NCBI GenBank assembly: GCA_029834535.1
Contig: JAQMWT010000514.1
Location: forward strand, 1-42,660
DNA: 42,660 bases
Direction of reading: 5' to 3'
Source of the DNA: Chrysophaeum taylorii
Taxonomy: Eukaryota; Sar; Pelagophyceae; Pelagomonadales; Pelagomonadaceae
The notes beneath the pieces are model-generated. The model saw nothing but the letters and a program-made list of their open reading frames with translations. It made no database searches and was not told the origin of the DNA. Positions 8,473 through 16,500 of this stretch are shown in pieces. How positions within the stretch are numbered: the first letter of the stretch is position 1; each line of letters begins with the position of its first letter. Both the position numbers and the translations under genes were made by a program.

Positions 8473-9159
8473 CTCCTAGTTTGATGAGCTGTCGCGTGCG
8501 ATTGTTGGTTTCCAGCCATCCGCTCCATTTGCGCGCAGTTCCAAAGACTTGCAAGAATATGCAGCAAAAGTTCGCCGCAGCACTTGGCTACGCCGACGAA
8601 CGACATTTACTTCAGATGAACAATTTAGGATCATCACGAGCCGCGACAGACGCAGCTTATACTGTTACGCGTGTCCCGCTTCGCGTAGGACCGCACCGTT
8701 CCGATTACAGATCTCTGAATCTGAAATGACTTCGGAGTTGCTGACGATGCCCCTGATTTTGATTGGGCCGGCTTCTCCAGGACGACCTCGTTGAAACACT
8801 TGGCGTCCGTCGTGCCACCTGACACGATGGCCTTATTAATGCTCGATCTGCACAACTCTGTGACCAAGGAATTTCACCTGAGCGGCGAAGCTTTGCCGTC
8901 AGCGTTGAGTCCTGCAGACCGACCGTTTGATTATTATTTACAAATTGATGAAACCACCCTTCGTCACGTACAAGTTCCGCTGTTAAACACGCGCACACGT
9001 GTCATAAGATGGGTGTCGACTGATGATCTTCAAGATCGCACCAAATGGAAACCTCCAGAGGTACCGTTGATTCCGCCTGCAACAGATGAGCCGGGGACGT
9101 CTCATGCTTCTTCTGCTGGGCCCCCGACAACCAAATTTAGACGTTCCGCCAGATCCTGA
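8461..9159 (+). pseudogene. C-terminal part of gypsy cytosine MTase (motifs VIII-X), frameshifted
   Basis: Continues the MTase after a one-base shift: FYDITPSLMSCRVRLL (8461 onward) matches motif VIII, with CRVRL replacing QxRxR. The target-recognition region follows and includes GSSRAATDAAYTVTR. Motif IX (YRSLNLK, then MTSELLTMP) spans the stop at 8727 and two further shifts; motif X (LASVVPPDTMALLMLDLHNS, near 8797-8860) resembles the usual GNAVPP helix. Two other copies in the window (left edge and 41245-41830 minus) have the same order of motifs, which supports this reading. The tail from about 9040 is Pro/Ser-rich and leads to RT. The pieces lie in three frames, so as written no intact enzyme is made. 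Confidence 0.75.
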
Positions 9160-10159
9160 GCGAGATCGGGAACCGAAGATTAAGAGCGAGCCGAGTGTTC
9201 GTGTCAAAGGCGAGAGGATCAACAAAAGCCACCCGGAAGTGAAACTAAAATACGAGAAAAAGTTCGATGTGCCATGGAAAGATGCGCCGCGCGATGCCGA
9301 GGGTGCACCACTGCCGCAGACTCCTGAGCATGTCAAGGACAACGAAGCGATGAAAGTTAAAATTCCTACGAAGGAAGAAGTTGACAAGGTTGTGCAGGAG
9401 CTGGGAATTCCTGACAATCCGCACTTAGATGACGAGGCGAAACTGATGCTCCGTCACTGTGTGCAATATTCTTGGGCCTTTTTCGACCCGATTATGAGAC
9501 CTGTGGACTCGCCTCCTGTGTCTCTACGATTCAAAGACGCGAATCCGCGACCGATTAAGATGACGCCCTACCGATTGACGCCTGCGAAGCTCGATTGTCT
9601 CCGCAAGCAGATCAGCGAGTGGTGCCGGGATGGAGTCATTCGTCCGGCCAACTCACCTTGGGGCTTTCCTGTGTTGATGCTTCCGAAGAAAGGAGCTGAG
9701 ATTGGAACGTCAAACGCGTTCCGTGCTGCAGTTGACTTACGTCAGCTCAACGATCAATTGGTCAATGACAGTTGGCCAAACATTCGACAAGATGATGCTT
9801 TAGCCTTTCTCGCGATGAGACGATGGCGGACATGCATTGATATTAGGTGGGGATACCACAACCTTCGTCTGGATCCGGCAGCGCAGGACGCTGTCACGAT
9901 GGTTAGCCCACTTGGCGCTCACAGTTTCTTGCGATTACCTCTAGGTGTGAAGACGGCCGGAGCTCTTTTCTGCAAGCAAATGGCGAGCGACCTTTCGAAA
10001 TGGATGTATCAAGACTTGGTTGCGTTTGTTGACGATATTATGATGGGATCCGACGATCTTCATCGACATTTACAAGTTTTGATCCAAGTGATGTGTCATT
10101 TGGCACAGAGAGGGTATAGCGGTCGAACCGCGAAGTTCCACCTTCTCAAGATGATATAG
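9086..10159 (+). CDS. Reverse transcriptase of gypsy element
   Basis: After a charged Lys/Glu linker the RT fold is complete: the entry region DSPPVSLRFKDANPRPI, then DGVIRPANSPWGFPVLMLPK, AAVDLRQLNDQL, CIDIRWGYHNLRL, FLRLPLGVKTAG and the catalytic FVDDIMM (Asp pair encoded at 10031-10036). These are the standard Ty3/gypsy RT blocks 1-5. The frame ends at a TAG (10157-10159) created by loss of one base near 10150; the RT thumb and RNase H continue in the next frame. The enzyme copies element RNA into cDNA from the tRNA primer. The true entry from the preceding frame is near 9115-9130, at a G/C homopolymer. Confidence 0.93.
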   Translation: MSRGRLMLLLLGPRQPNLDVPPDPERDREPKIKSEPSVRVKGERINKSHPEVKLKYEKKFDVPWKDAPRDAEGAPLPQTPEHVKDNEAMKVKIPTKEEVDKVVQELGIPDNPHLDDEAKLMLRHCVQYSWAFFDPIMRPVDSPPVSLRFKDANPRPIKMTPYRLTPAKLDCLRKQISEWCRDGVIRPANSPWGFPVLMLPKKGAEIGTSNAFRAAVDLRQLNDQLVNDSWPNIRQDDALAFLAMRRWRTCIDIRWGYHNLRLDPAAQDAVTMVSPLGAHSFLRLPLGVKTAGALFCKQMASDLSKWMYQDLVAFVDDIMMGSDDLHRHLQVLIQVMCHLAQRGYSGRTAKFHLLKMI

Positions 10160-11877
10160 AATTTCTGGGACACATTTCTACCCCAGAAGGCTTGAAGCCG
10201 AATCCGAAGACGCTGGAAGCACTGCAGAAGATGCCGATTCCAGGTACTTTACCGAATACTTCCCCGAAGACCCAGATACGCTCTTTCATCGGCATGAGTA
10301 ATTACTGCCGGCGATATGTGAAGGGCTACTCGAAGATTGTGGAACCGTTGAGACGATTATGCCTCGAAGGTGTAAAGTTCGAGTGGACGCCCGAGTGTCA
10401 GAAAGCTTGGGATACGATTATTGAAGCTTTGGTTGATTCCCGTGGAGTCTACCACGCCGATTATGATCTGCCTTTTCAGATCCGATCCGATGCTTCCAAG
10501 GATGGACTTGGGGCATATCTCTTCCAGATTGTCGAAGTCAAGGACGATGCCGGAAGAGTGACTCGAGAAGAACGAGTAATTGAATACTGGAGCCGAGCTG
10601 TGCCGAAGGAGATGCGGAATTATGAGCCCCGTCGGCTAGAGCTGCTGGCAGTTATACTTTCTCTAGAGCACTTTCGAGCCTACATCGAAGGGCACCGGAC
10701 TGTTTTGGAGACCGATCACCGAAATTTGACGTTTTTACGTAAGGCGACGCACTCGTCTGGGCAGCTTGCTCGTTGGGCGATGCGCCTCGCCAATTTTGAC
10801 CCTGAACTTGGTTACAAGCCGGGAAAGTCACCGGGAATGAGTATCCCTGACTGTCTCTCCCGCAACCCGATAGATCATGTCATCGAGACTGACGAGTTTG
10901 GAGAACCTTTGAACCACGCGTATTTAGTGTTCCAAGAGCTTCCCCGACCTGTTGATGACCGAGGAGTTCCCGTCTCTGGCTGCCACTTCATAATGTCGTT
11001 TGTTACGACCGAACTGCCGGAAGACGAAGACGAAGACCCTGAAAAGGATCCGATGAAATTGGCTACGTCTCACGCTACGAGACAACGTCGGAAGAACCGT
11101 GCGCGTGATGAGCCACAGATCTTCAAGGACGCAGCCGCTTACAAAGATTATATCGATAAGATACCCGATAATATGACGCTCGCTGAGATCGCACGTGAGC
11201 AAGAATCTGATGCTACGTGCGAGGATATTCGCTACCGAATGGCCCAAGGTCAGGCGCCGCGACGTTCCCGAGCGAACGAACGATTCGAAGTCGTTAAAGA
11301 TGTTCTTTACCGCATTTCTGCTGATTCGCACCCGATGATTGTTGCACCTGCTACGTTGCGCAAACGCATTATTCGACTCTACCATGACACTCCAGTTAAC
11401 GGTGGTCATATGGGACGTCACAGTACCGTCCAGGCTATCCAAGAACGATTTTGGTGGCCTCACATGTCGAACGAAGTTGGAGTCTTCATTGCTGAATGCT
11501 TAGTTTGTCAGAAAGCTCGTACGCCTGAGCCGAAACGAGCTGGACTCTTGCAGCAGCCCGTCTACGATGGTGATGGTGCTGTTCTTTGCATGGATTTATT
11601 TGGACCCTTGCCCAGCGCTGGTCCCGAGACGTATCTTCTAGTATTTTTTGATCCGTTCTCGCATTTCTTGATTCTGGATGTTTTGAACGATAAGACCGCT
11701 GAGTCTGTCCTCGAGTCTTTTGTCATTAACATTCTCCTCAAGGGCTACTTGCCCCAGATGATTCGTACCGACAACGGTAAAGAGTTCGTGAACAAGTTGA
11801 TGCGCGAGTTCTGCCATCTCTTTAACACCCCGATACCAAACTACGATTCCTTATCATGCCCAGTCGAACCCGGCTGA
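10153..11877 (+). CDS. RT thumb, RNase H and integrase (N-terminal and core) of gypsy element
   Basis: Begins with DDIEFLGHISTPEG, the end of RT. RNase H follows (IRSDASKDGLGAYLFQ, RRLELLAVILSLEHFRAYI with its Glu, LETDHRNLTFL), which removes template RNA. After an acidic linker the integrase starts: zinc finger HDTPVNGGHMG...CLVCQK (His-His-Cys-Cys), first catalytic Asp in LCMDLFGPLP (about 11587-11616), second in IRTDNGKEF (about 11761-11787). The catalytic Glu lies beyond a one-base shift near 11840 and is in the next entry. Length and spacing are normal for gypsy pol. Integrase inserts cDNA with a 5-bp stagger, as the GGTAA flanks show. Confidence 0.93.
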   Translation, partial: DIEFLGHISTPEGLKPNPKTLEALQKMPIPGTLPNTSPKTQIRSFIGMSNYCRRYVKGYSKIVEPLRRLCLEGVKFEWTPECQKAWDTIIEALVDSRGVYHADYDLPFQIRSDASKDGLGAYLFQIVEVKDDAGRVTREERVIEYWSRAVPKEMRNYEPRRLELLAVILSLEHFRAYIEGHRTVLETDHRNLTFLRKATHSSGQLARWAMRLANFDPELGYKPGKSPGMSIPDCLSRNPIDHVIETDEFGEPLNHAYLVFQELPRPVDDRGVPVSGCHFIMSFVTTELPEDEDEDPEKDPMKLATSHATRQRRKNRARDEPQIFKDAAAYKDYIDKIPDNMTLAEIAREQESDATCEDIRYRMAQGQAPRRSRANERFEVVKDVLYRISADSHPMIVAPATLRKRIIRLYHDTPVNGGHMGRHSTVQAIQERFWWPHMSNEVGVFIAECLVCQKARTPEPKRAGLLQQPVYDGDGAVLCMDLFGPLPSAGPETYLLVFFDPFSHFLILDVLNDKTAESVLESFVINILLKGYLPQMIRTDNGKEFVNKLMREFCHLFNTPIPNYDSLSCPVEPG

Positions 11878-12133
11878 GCGTGTCAACCGATTTATCAAGG
11901 CCTTCCTCCGTGCTTGCCTTCAAGGCCGGAACATCACGGATTGGCCTGACTTTGCTCATTATATTGCGTTTTGCTACAACCGCAAGTTTATTCCAGGCAC
12001 GCAGATTTCTCCCTTTATGCTGCGCCTGAACCGTCAGCCGATGCTACCGACTGACTACACGCTCATGGATTTTGATACCGATTATTGCCGAAGACTCGCT
12101 CTGATGCAGTCGCCGAGACTCGCGAACGATTGA
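11846..12133 (+). pseudogene. End of integrase core with catalytic Glu, shifted frame
   Basis: Reads IPYHAQSNPAERVNRFIKAF, containing the third catalytic residue (Glu in PAERV), then LPTDY near 12055. It joins the upstream core by a single-base shift near 11840 and the C-terminal domain by another near 12080. Same segment in the minus-strand copy reads INHTERVCRF, confirming the alignment. Confidence 0.85.
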
Positions 12134-12885
12134 AATATTATACAAAGATCGTCCGCGAGGCTCGTGATAAAGCTTTGAAGAAACAGCGATTGGCTTACAA
12201 TGCTGATCATGTTGATGTTGAATACAAGGAAGGATCGCACGTTTTGCTCTACATCCCTTTCCTTCAGAACAAACTTCGACCGGAATGGCGAGGGCCGTTT
12301 ATTATCAAGGAACGCCTCTCCCCGGTCACCTATAGGATTGAGTCTCTCGACTCTCCGCCCGAAGAACGACGTGTTCATGTAAGTCAGATCACGCCTGTGA
12401 TGGTACCTCCGATCGTTGATCAAACCATCCGCAAACCCGAAGAAACCTTCCGTGATGATTATCAGCACGGTAAGTTTGTTGTTTTCCGGATTCCTGACCG
12501 GAAGCGCTCTGATTGGCGCAAGAAGATTTATGTTGCCGAAGTTTACGAGCCTTACGATTACCAAAATGATCGTGTCGCTCTACATTTCTATTCCGATTTG
12601 GGTCCGAACGATGATGTCGCTTATTTCAAGCCGACCTCTCACCTTTCGCACCGCAAGCTCAAGCCCGAATTCAAGGACGTTGAAGGTCGAAGTTTCACCG
12701 ACAAGTCCCGAATTTCCTCCAACACAACTCCTTGTGTCACGGATTTCGCTCCGCACGAGATTGACGTGTTGGTCCCCAAGTTTACTTTACGCAGTGGTCG
12801 AGTTCCTGAACCGATCATCACCCGCGTTTACCAGAAGATTCGTTCACGAGATGCTTGTAAGGCGAAGCCGCGCTCCTCGCGCTAG
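12085..12885 (+). CDS. Integrase C-terminal barrel plus extra conserved domain
   Basis: The first part has the GPY/F-type integrase C-terminal barrel (VLLYIPFLQNKLRPEWRGPF, YRIESL). From about 12466 a further domain of about 130 residues follows: GKFVVFRIP, WRKKIYVAEVYE, DRVALHFYSDLG, CVTDFAPHEIDVLVPKF. The minus-strand gypsy copy carries the same domain at 37830-38240, so it is conserved, not random. It occupies the place of the chromodomain in chromoviruses and may likewise direct insertion, but its sequence is not a standard chromodomain. The frame ends at TAG 12883, shortly before the 3' LTR. Confidence 0.85.
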   Translation: MPKTRSDAVAETRERLKYYTKIVREARDKALKKQRLAYNADHVDVEYKEGSHVLLYIPFLQNKLRPEWRGPFIIKERLSPVTYRIESLDSPPEERRVHVSQITPVMVPPIVDQTIRKPEETFRDDYQHGKFVVFRIPDRKRSDWRKKIYVAEVYEPYDYQNDRVALHFYSDLGPNDDVAYFKPTSHLSHRKLKPEFKDVEGRSFTDKSRISSNTTPCVTDFAPHEIDVLVPKFTLRSGRVPEPIITRVYQKIRSRDACKAKPRSSR

Positions 12886-12913
12886 CACCTCGCTGGGGCA
12901 GCTCGAATTCTTA

Positions 12914-12925
12914 CTAGGGGAGTCC
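12914..12925 (+). promoter_or_regulatory. Polypurine tract candidate
   Basis: CTAGGGGAGTCC directly before the 3' LTR has a short purine run (AGGGGAG). The minus-strand gypsy copy has a matching TAGGGGGCTCC before its LTR, so the site is conserved. It would prime plus-strand DNA synthesis. Confidence 0.5.
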
Positions 12926-13261
12926 TGTGGCGGCAACTCCCGCCTCCTAAGGCTTACCCCTCTTCTAGGGCCCCCCCTCATCAGGGGCACCCTACTCCGT
13001 TCCGATGATGTCAGAGTTTTCTCTGACATCATCTTCCTTTTCCGTGACATGTGTCACCCTGATTTCTGATTTCGATTATCCTTGATCATAAAGCAACAGC
13101 CGATCCTCAAGTTGAGAGGACCAGGCGCAGGAGTTGTTTGTGGTCGCGTGGCGGGAGAACGGCCATCCTCGTCCAGTGATCCCACCAAGGGCACGGACGC
13201 GATCGGCGAGCCAGGATTCGAAGGCACGCCAGGTAGCCCCTAAAATTCTCCTTACGCCACA
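12926..13261 (+). repeat. 3' LTR of full-length gypsy element
   Basis: 336 bp, TGTGGCG...CGCCACA, matching the 5' LTR at 4883-5218 except for one extra and one missing base near the end. Contains the same hairpin at 13004-13033. Followed directly by the GGTAA duplication (13262-13266). Confidence 0.95.
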
Positions 13262-13617
13262 GGTAATTCCATCGAAGTTTCCCATCACTACCCAAGTTTC
13301 TCACATATCTCCATCGAGCATCGGACGTCGAACGTGCAAGATATTACACCGATATAGTGGAACTGACATCCCCATGCACAAATCGCAACATAATCAATGG
13401 AAGATCCATTTCAACTTTCGAGCGTGATATGGACGATTCCTTGTTTCCAAGTGCTCTAAGTGTACTTGAGCTTTTAAAGCCGCTTGTTCTTTTCATGGAA
13501 ATGACGCCACCACACTCCGCATCGTATGAAGACCATATACGTGTTGCTAATCTCATCTTCTCTACGATGGCAGACATGCGGGGTTTTAGGATTGCCACAT
13601 GCACCAGAGGATTCTGA
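13262..13617 (+). pseudogene. Right-hand part of AT-rich locus interrupted by gypsy
   Basis: The GGTAA at 13262-13266 shows this DNA was once next to 4882. Codon use is again AT-rich. A frame from 13357 to the stop at 13617 reads FERDMDDSLFPSALSVLELL and MADMRGFRIATCTRGF, unrecognised. Joining the two flanks does not give a single open frame, so the gene was already broken or contains an intron. Confidence 0.4.
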
Positions 13618-13934
13618 AATGCAGTGGGAAGAGAACGGAAGAACTATCCCGCCTCAACGTGTGAATCTGGTAGGTTAGAATTCTGGGAACTGGTTATAGT
13701 TCCCCTAGCCTAGGCACACGACAGACTACACGTAGAACTGCACCTGGCTATAATATGTAAAGCTTCGTGCCTTCGGGGCGCGATAATCTATGAAGATGAG
13801 CGTAAGCACGATCCATAGGTCGACTGCTAAGAGGTGCGCTCGAGGGGTTTTTAAAGGTCGACTGCAAAGAGGCGGGGGGTGCTTGTGGATGCTCGAAGGT
13901 CAATCCAGGGGTTATTGACAAGGGAAGAAGAAGG
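13618..13934. other. No gene seen
   Basis: About 320 bases between the AT-rich locus and a SINE-like repeat. The phrase GGTCGACTGC(A/T)AAGAGG occurs twice (13817 and 13857). I see no coding or RNA gene signal. Confidence 0.5.
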
Positions 13935-14160
13935 GTTCGCAGTGGGACGGGGTATGGCCGGGGGGCGAAGACGGAAGGTTATCGACGAGTTGGTTGTCAG
14001 TCACATCGCGGTCTCCTCGTCGCATGGCGACAAGCTTGATGGCCACTCTTCGCCGACCGACCTTTCGGCGCTCCTCGTCTACAGGCCCGTGATTCCGGAC
14101 TGGCTCCTGTCGGTCCGGCCTGGCTCCCATGCTCGGGAGAGGTCTGAAGTTAGTTAGTTA
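13935..14160 (+). repeat. SINE-like repeat, copy 1, 5'-truncated
   Basis: Nearly identical to the last two thirds of the copies at 19639-20010 (minus) and 36836-37202 (plus). It begins inside the repeat at GTTCGCAGTGGG and ends in the short TTAG-type tail GTTAGTTAGTTA. Truncation at the 5' end with a retained simple-repeat tail fits target-primed reverse transcription. It contains open frames on both strands that are not genes. Confidence 0.8.
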
Positions 14161-14177
14161 GAAGACAAGTGCAGGCC

Positions 14178-14545
14178 AGTAAGTTCACCTAGCCCCAATC
14201 TCTAACCCCAGCAAGTTCACCTGTTCCCGTTAAGTTCACCTAGTCCCAATCTCCAACCCCAGTAAATTCGGCGTAAGCCCAATCTCTAACCCCAGTAAGT
14301 TCGGCGTAAACCCACTCGTGCTCACACCCACTCCTTCGAGCTCGTCGCTCTCACCCCCGCCAATCTAAGCTGCTTTGATCCGCACACGCCGCTAAGCTTT
14401 GAGTTTACTCTAAAAGCCCCAGTATGTTCACACTTGGTCTCAGTAAGTTCACCTGGTCACTAAGTTCACCTAGTCCCAATCTCTAACCCCAGTAAGTTCA
14501 CCTGGTTCCAGTAAGTTCACCTGGTCCCAGCAAGTTAACCTATAG
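14178..14545. repeat. Degenerate short tandem repeats (AAGTTCACCT family)
   Basis: Around ten variants of AGTAAGTTCACCTRGTCCC, several followed by AATCTCTAACCCC, are strung along this stretch with irregular spacing, broken by about 100 unrelated bases near 14320-14420. Units are too variable and too irregular for a CRISPR array. The array lies just past the C-terminal end of the Helitron helicase remnant, where Helitrons often carry minisatellites. Confidence 0.7.
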
Positions 14546-14571
14546 TGCGCGCGTAGACGCCGGGAGGGGGC

Positions 14572-15131
14572 TTATCGGTATTGCGCAGCACGTGTGGAGT
14601 AGGGTGGAGTCGTCGACCAAGAAGAGGATATCCTCGGGGTTGCCGATCGACAGAGAGCCACGTAGAGCTGGACGTGGCAGAAGACGGGCTTCGCCAAGAG
14701 GACGCCGACCTCGCGGGGCGTCTGGCCCTGGCTCTTGGTGATCGTTTGGCGTCGGCGGGCCTTAAGGGATACAGGTTGGAGGAGCCTCGGTGACAACGAC
14801 ACGATCAATCATGTATCTGGTACCGTTGCAGTGGCCGTGCGACGGGTCGAGGTTGCGAAGACTTTCAGCTCGCGATCAAAGTCAGCATGCCGTTGGTTGT
14901 CAGGGAGTCGAAAACTCGACTGTAAAGAGCGAGGCGTCGTCTTTCGACCCAACCTAGTCTGCCGAAAAGAACTCCGACGCCTCGTCTCCGGGAAAAAAAG
15001 GCCGCGGTCATGCGCGCGTTGTCAGCATCGACAACATCGTTTCGACGGGGCGTGAAAATGGCGCGCTGAAAGAGCCGCCGCGGGTCGTGGAAATAGTCTG
15101 CGAGGTCGCCGTAGACGGCGTCGAGGATCAA
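14572..15131 (-). pseudogene. Helitron/PIF1-type helicase remnant
   Basis: On the minus strand, in two to three frames, three diagnostic blocks of the Helitron PIF1-like helicase appear in order: RAIFTPRRNDVVDADNARM (about 15070-15010), LRNLDPSHGHCNGTRYMID (about 14865-14805) and the final motif TITKSQGQTPREVGV...FCHVQLYVAL (about 14745-14640). These unwind DNA during rolling-circle transposition in intact elements. The Walker A and B motifs and the Rep domain are missing, and several frameshifts are present, so this is a dead 3' fragment. Clear Helitron ends (TC and CTRR with hairpin) were not established. Confidence 0.75.
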
Positions 15132-15175
15132 TGGCCGGCTCGTGGGCCTACCTGATCCTTACCCTAAATCGAGGG

Positions 15176-15198
15176 ACAAACAAACAAACAAACAAACA
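15176..15198. repeat. (CAAA)n microsatellite
   Basis: About six CAAA units in a row. It could be the tail of a retroposed sequence or a plain microsatellite; no associated element is recognised. Confidence 0.8.
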
Positions 15199-15512
15199 CC
15201 CACATCCTTCGTGCTCCCCCCACACACCCCCCTCTTCGCAGTCGACATTTAAAAACAGACAAACTTCTGTCGATTAGTAGTTAGGAAGACGGGTTGTAGG
15301 GGAGAGATGTCTTCTCAACGGACAGCGATGGGGTGGACGTGCGCAAGAAAGTCGCATGCGCAAGAATAAGAAAGATCGTCGCATGCCGCACGAAAAAGAA
15401 AGAGGGCTGCATGCGCCAGAATAGCACGTCGCAGCTTGTCTGAGTGGAAACTACCATGAACAGCGCCTTGCCCTCGGCAGGACACGGGCGGGTGCAGCAT
15501 GGTTCTGAAGAG
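15199..15512. other. No gene; imperfect repeat around GCATGCGCAAGAA
   Basis: No coding signal. Between about 15338 and 15430 the motif (T)GCATGCGC(A/C)AGAA recurs three to four times in imperfect form. This lies beyond the C-terminal end of the MULE gene (minus strand) and might be its other terminal region, which is inference. Confidence 0.4.
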
Positions 15513-15980
15513 CTATTTGCTACGGCGGCGCTTCACCTCGCGCTGTGGCTTGCGAATTGGCTTGCACTTGGGTTCCCAGCAGTTGTTTTGCTGGTCGCCT
15601 TCATCAACTCCCTGAGCGCGTGCAGCGCACTGTAGGTGAATAAGCCGCTGGCAGCGTGAACACATGTGCTGCGATGACAGTCCCACGAAGCACCCAGCAA
15701 CTGCGCACTTTTGGCCTGGTTCTAAGCGCGACTGGGTGGTTTCCTGCACATGAGCGAATGGAAGAGCCTGAAAGTCCCGAGCAATCGCCATGGCAGTCGC
15801 ACCTCGAGTGCCTTTCGAGATCGGCTCACAGACACCCGCGGCGGGTTGCTGTGACGCGCGGGGTTGCTGCAAATTCGGCGCTGCTTCCTCATCAGACATC
15901 TCTTCGTCTCGGAAGCTTCGATTGCATTCCTTCAAAATGGCGGCTTGTGCTTTCGCAGCCTTCTCCTCGGCCACGAGCAC
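15513..15980 (-). CDS. PHD-like zinc finger at the C-terminus of the MULE gene
   Basis: The last frame of the locus has a Glu/Ala-rich helix and then a Cys-rich module: KCAVAGC, MCSRCQRLIHLQCAA, and a later NCWEPKC, i.e. Cys4-His-Cys3 with the C-x2-C-x4-H-x2-C core of PHD fingers. It ends in a basic tail (KPQREVKRRRSK) that could be a nuclear localisation signal. PHD fingers read histone tails, so it could steer insertion toward certain chromatin; this is inference. It may also be a separate downstream protein. Confidence 0.55.
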   Translation of the reverse strand: MLVAEEKAAKAQAAILKECNRSFRDEEMSDEEAAPNLQQPRASQQPAAGVCEPISKGTRGATAMAIARDFQALPFAHVQETTQSRLEPGQKCAVAGCFVGLSSQHMCSRCQRLIHLQCAARAQGVDEGDQQNNCWEPKCKPIRKPQREVKRRRSK

Positions 15981-16500
15981 CTCGTCCTCGACAGGTGGCC
16001 ACAGTTGGTCTCCAGCAGCGGGCGGGGTAGCCAGCCACGGTTCGTCTCCAGCAGTGGCCGGGTGTCAGAAGACGGGCCATCTCGAGGAGCGTCGCGATCG
16101 CCTTCTTCGTCGTCAGTGAACACGTCGACGTTGTCATATTCGTCGCCGTCGTCATCTTCGTCGCCGTCGTGCTCGTCAGCCAAAGGCCAGAAAAAGAGAC
16201 TGTAGTGCTCTTTTTGCAGGATGAGCACGACGTCTGTACGCTTGACCGCATTGTTCGGGTTGGGGGGGTTGAAGGCCATGTCACTAATCGCGTCGCTACT
16301 GTTCCCTGGAGGCCTGTTTGCAGCATGATAGCACGTGGAAAGAGTGAAAGTTCGATGTTCACCACCCAGACATTACGACCCGTGTGGCATGCGAAGAGTG
16401 ATATGGCTCTCGCATCGAGCCAAAAGTGGCGCTCCATGCCACTATCTCGAGGGTGTGCTTTCTTGAGAAGATCGGCGAACCTGTTGATTTCACTGACGTG
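15932..16500 (-). pseudogene. Rest of OTU-like protease and acidic linker of MULE
   Basis: After the frameshift near 16495 the OTU domain continues as HFWLDARAISLFACHTGRN, matching the WGd..e..alA...  segment, then in a further frame as VVLILQKEHYSLFF, whose His fits the catalytic His-Tyr of OTU proteases. An Asp/Glu-rich stretch (DEHDGDEDDDGDEYDNVDVF) follows. The presence of both the Cys box and the His box in the right order makes the OTU call fairly strong, but the domain is split over three frames. Confidence 0.65.

Larger units (their letters stand above)
4883..13261 (+). mobile_element. Full-length Ty3/gypsy LTR retrotransposon encoding a cytosine MTase
   Basis: An 8379-bp element bounded by two 336-bp LTRs that start TGTGGCG and end CGCCACA, flanked by GGTAA duplications, with a primer-binding site two bases after the 5' LTR. 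Domain order is gag with coiled coil, aspartic protease, a linker domain, C5 cytosine MTase, reverse transcriptase, RNase H, integrase with HHCC finger and DDE core, GPF-type barrel and an extra C-terminal domain. RT before integrase identifies Ty3/gypsy. The LTRs differ only by two single-base indels near their 3' ends, with no substitution seen, so insertion is very recent. Despite this, the internal region has an in-frame TAG at 7312 and at least six frameshifts. Confidence 0.95.

Noticed and set aside
10924..11463. 179-codon minus-strand open frame
   Set aside because: Antisense to the gypsy RNase H-integrase frame; no motif.
13935..14160. Open frames on both strands in the SINE-like repeat
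   Set aside because: The same frames recur in all three copies only because the DNA is repeated; the repeat has a simple tail and no protein motif.
14178..14545. Possible CRISPR array
   Set aside because: Repeat units vary in length and sequence, spacers are not uniform, no cas gene is near and the window is eukaryotic.
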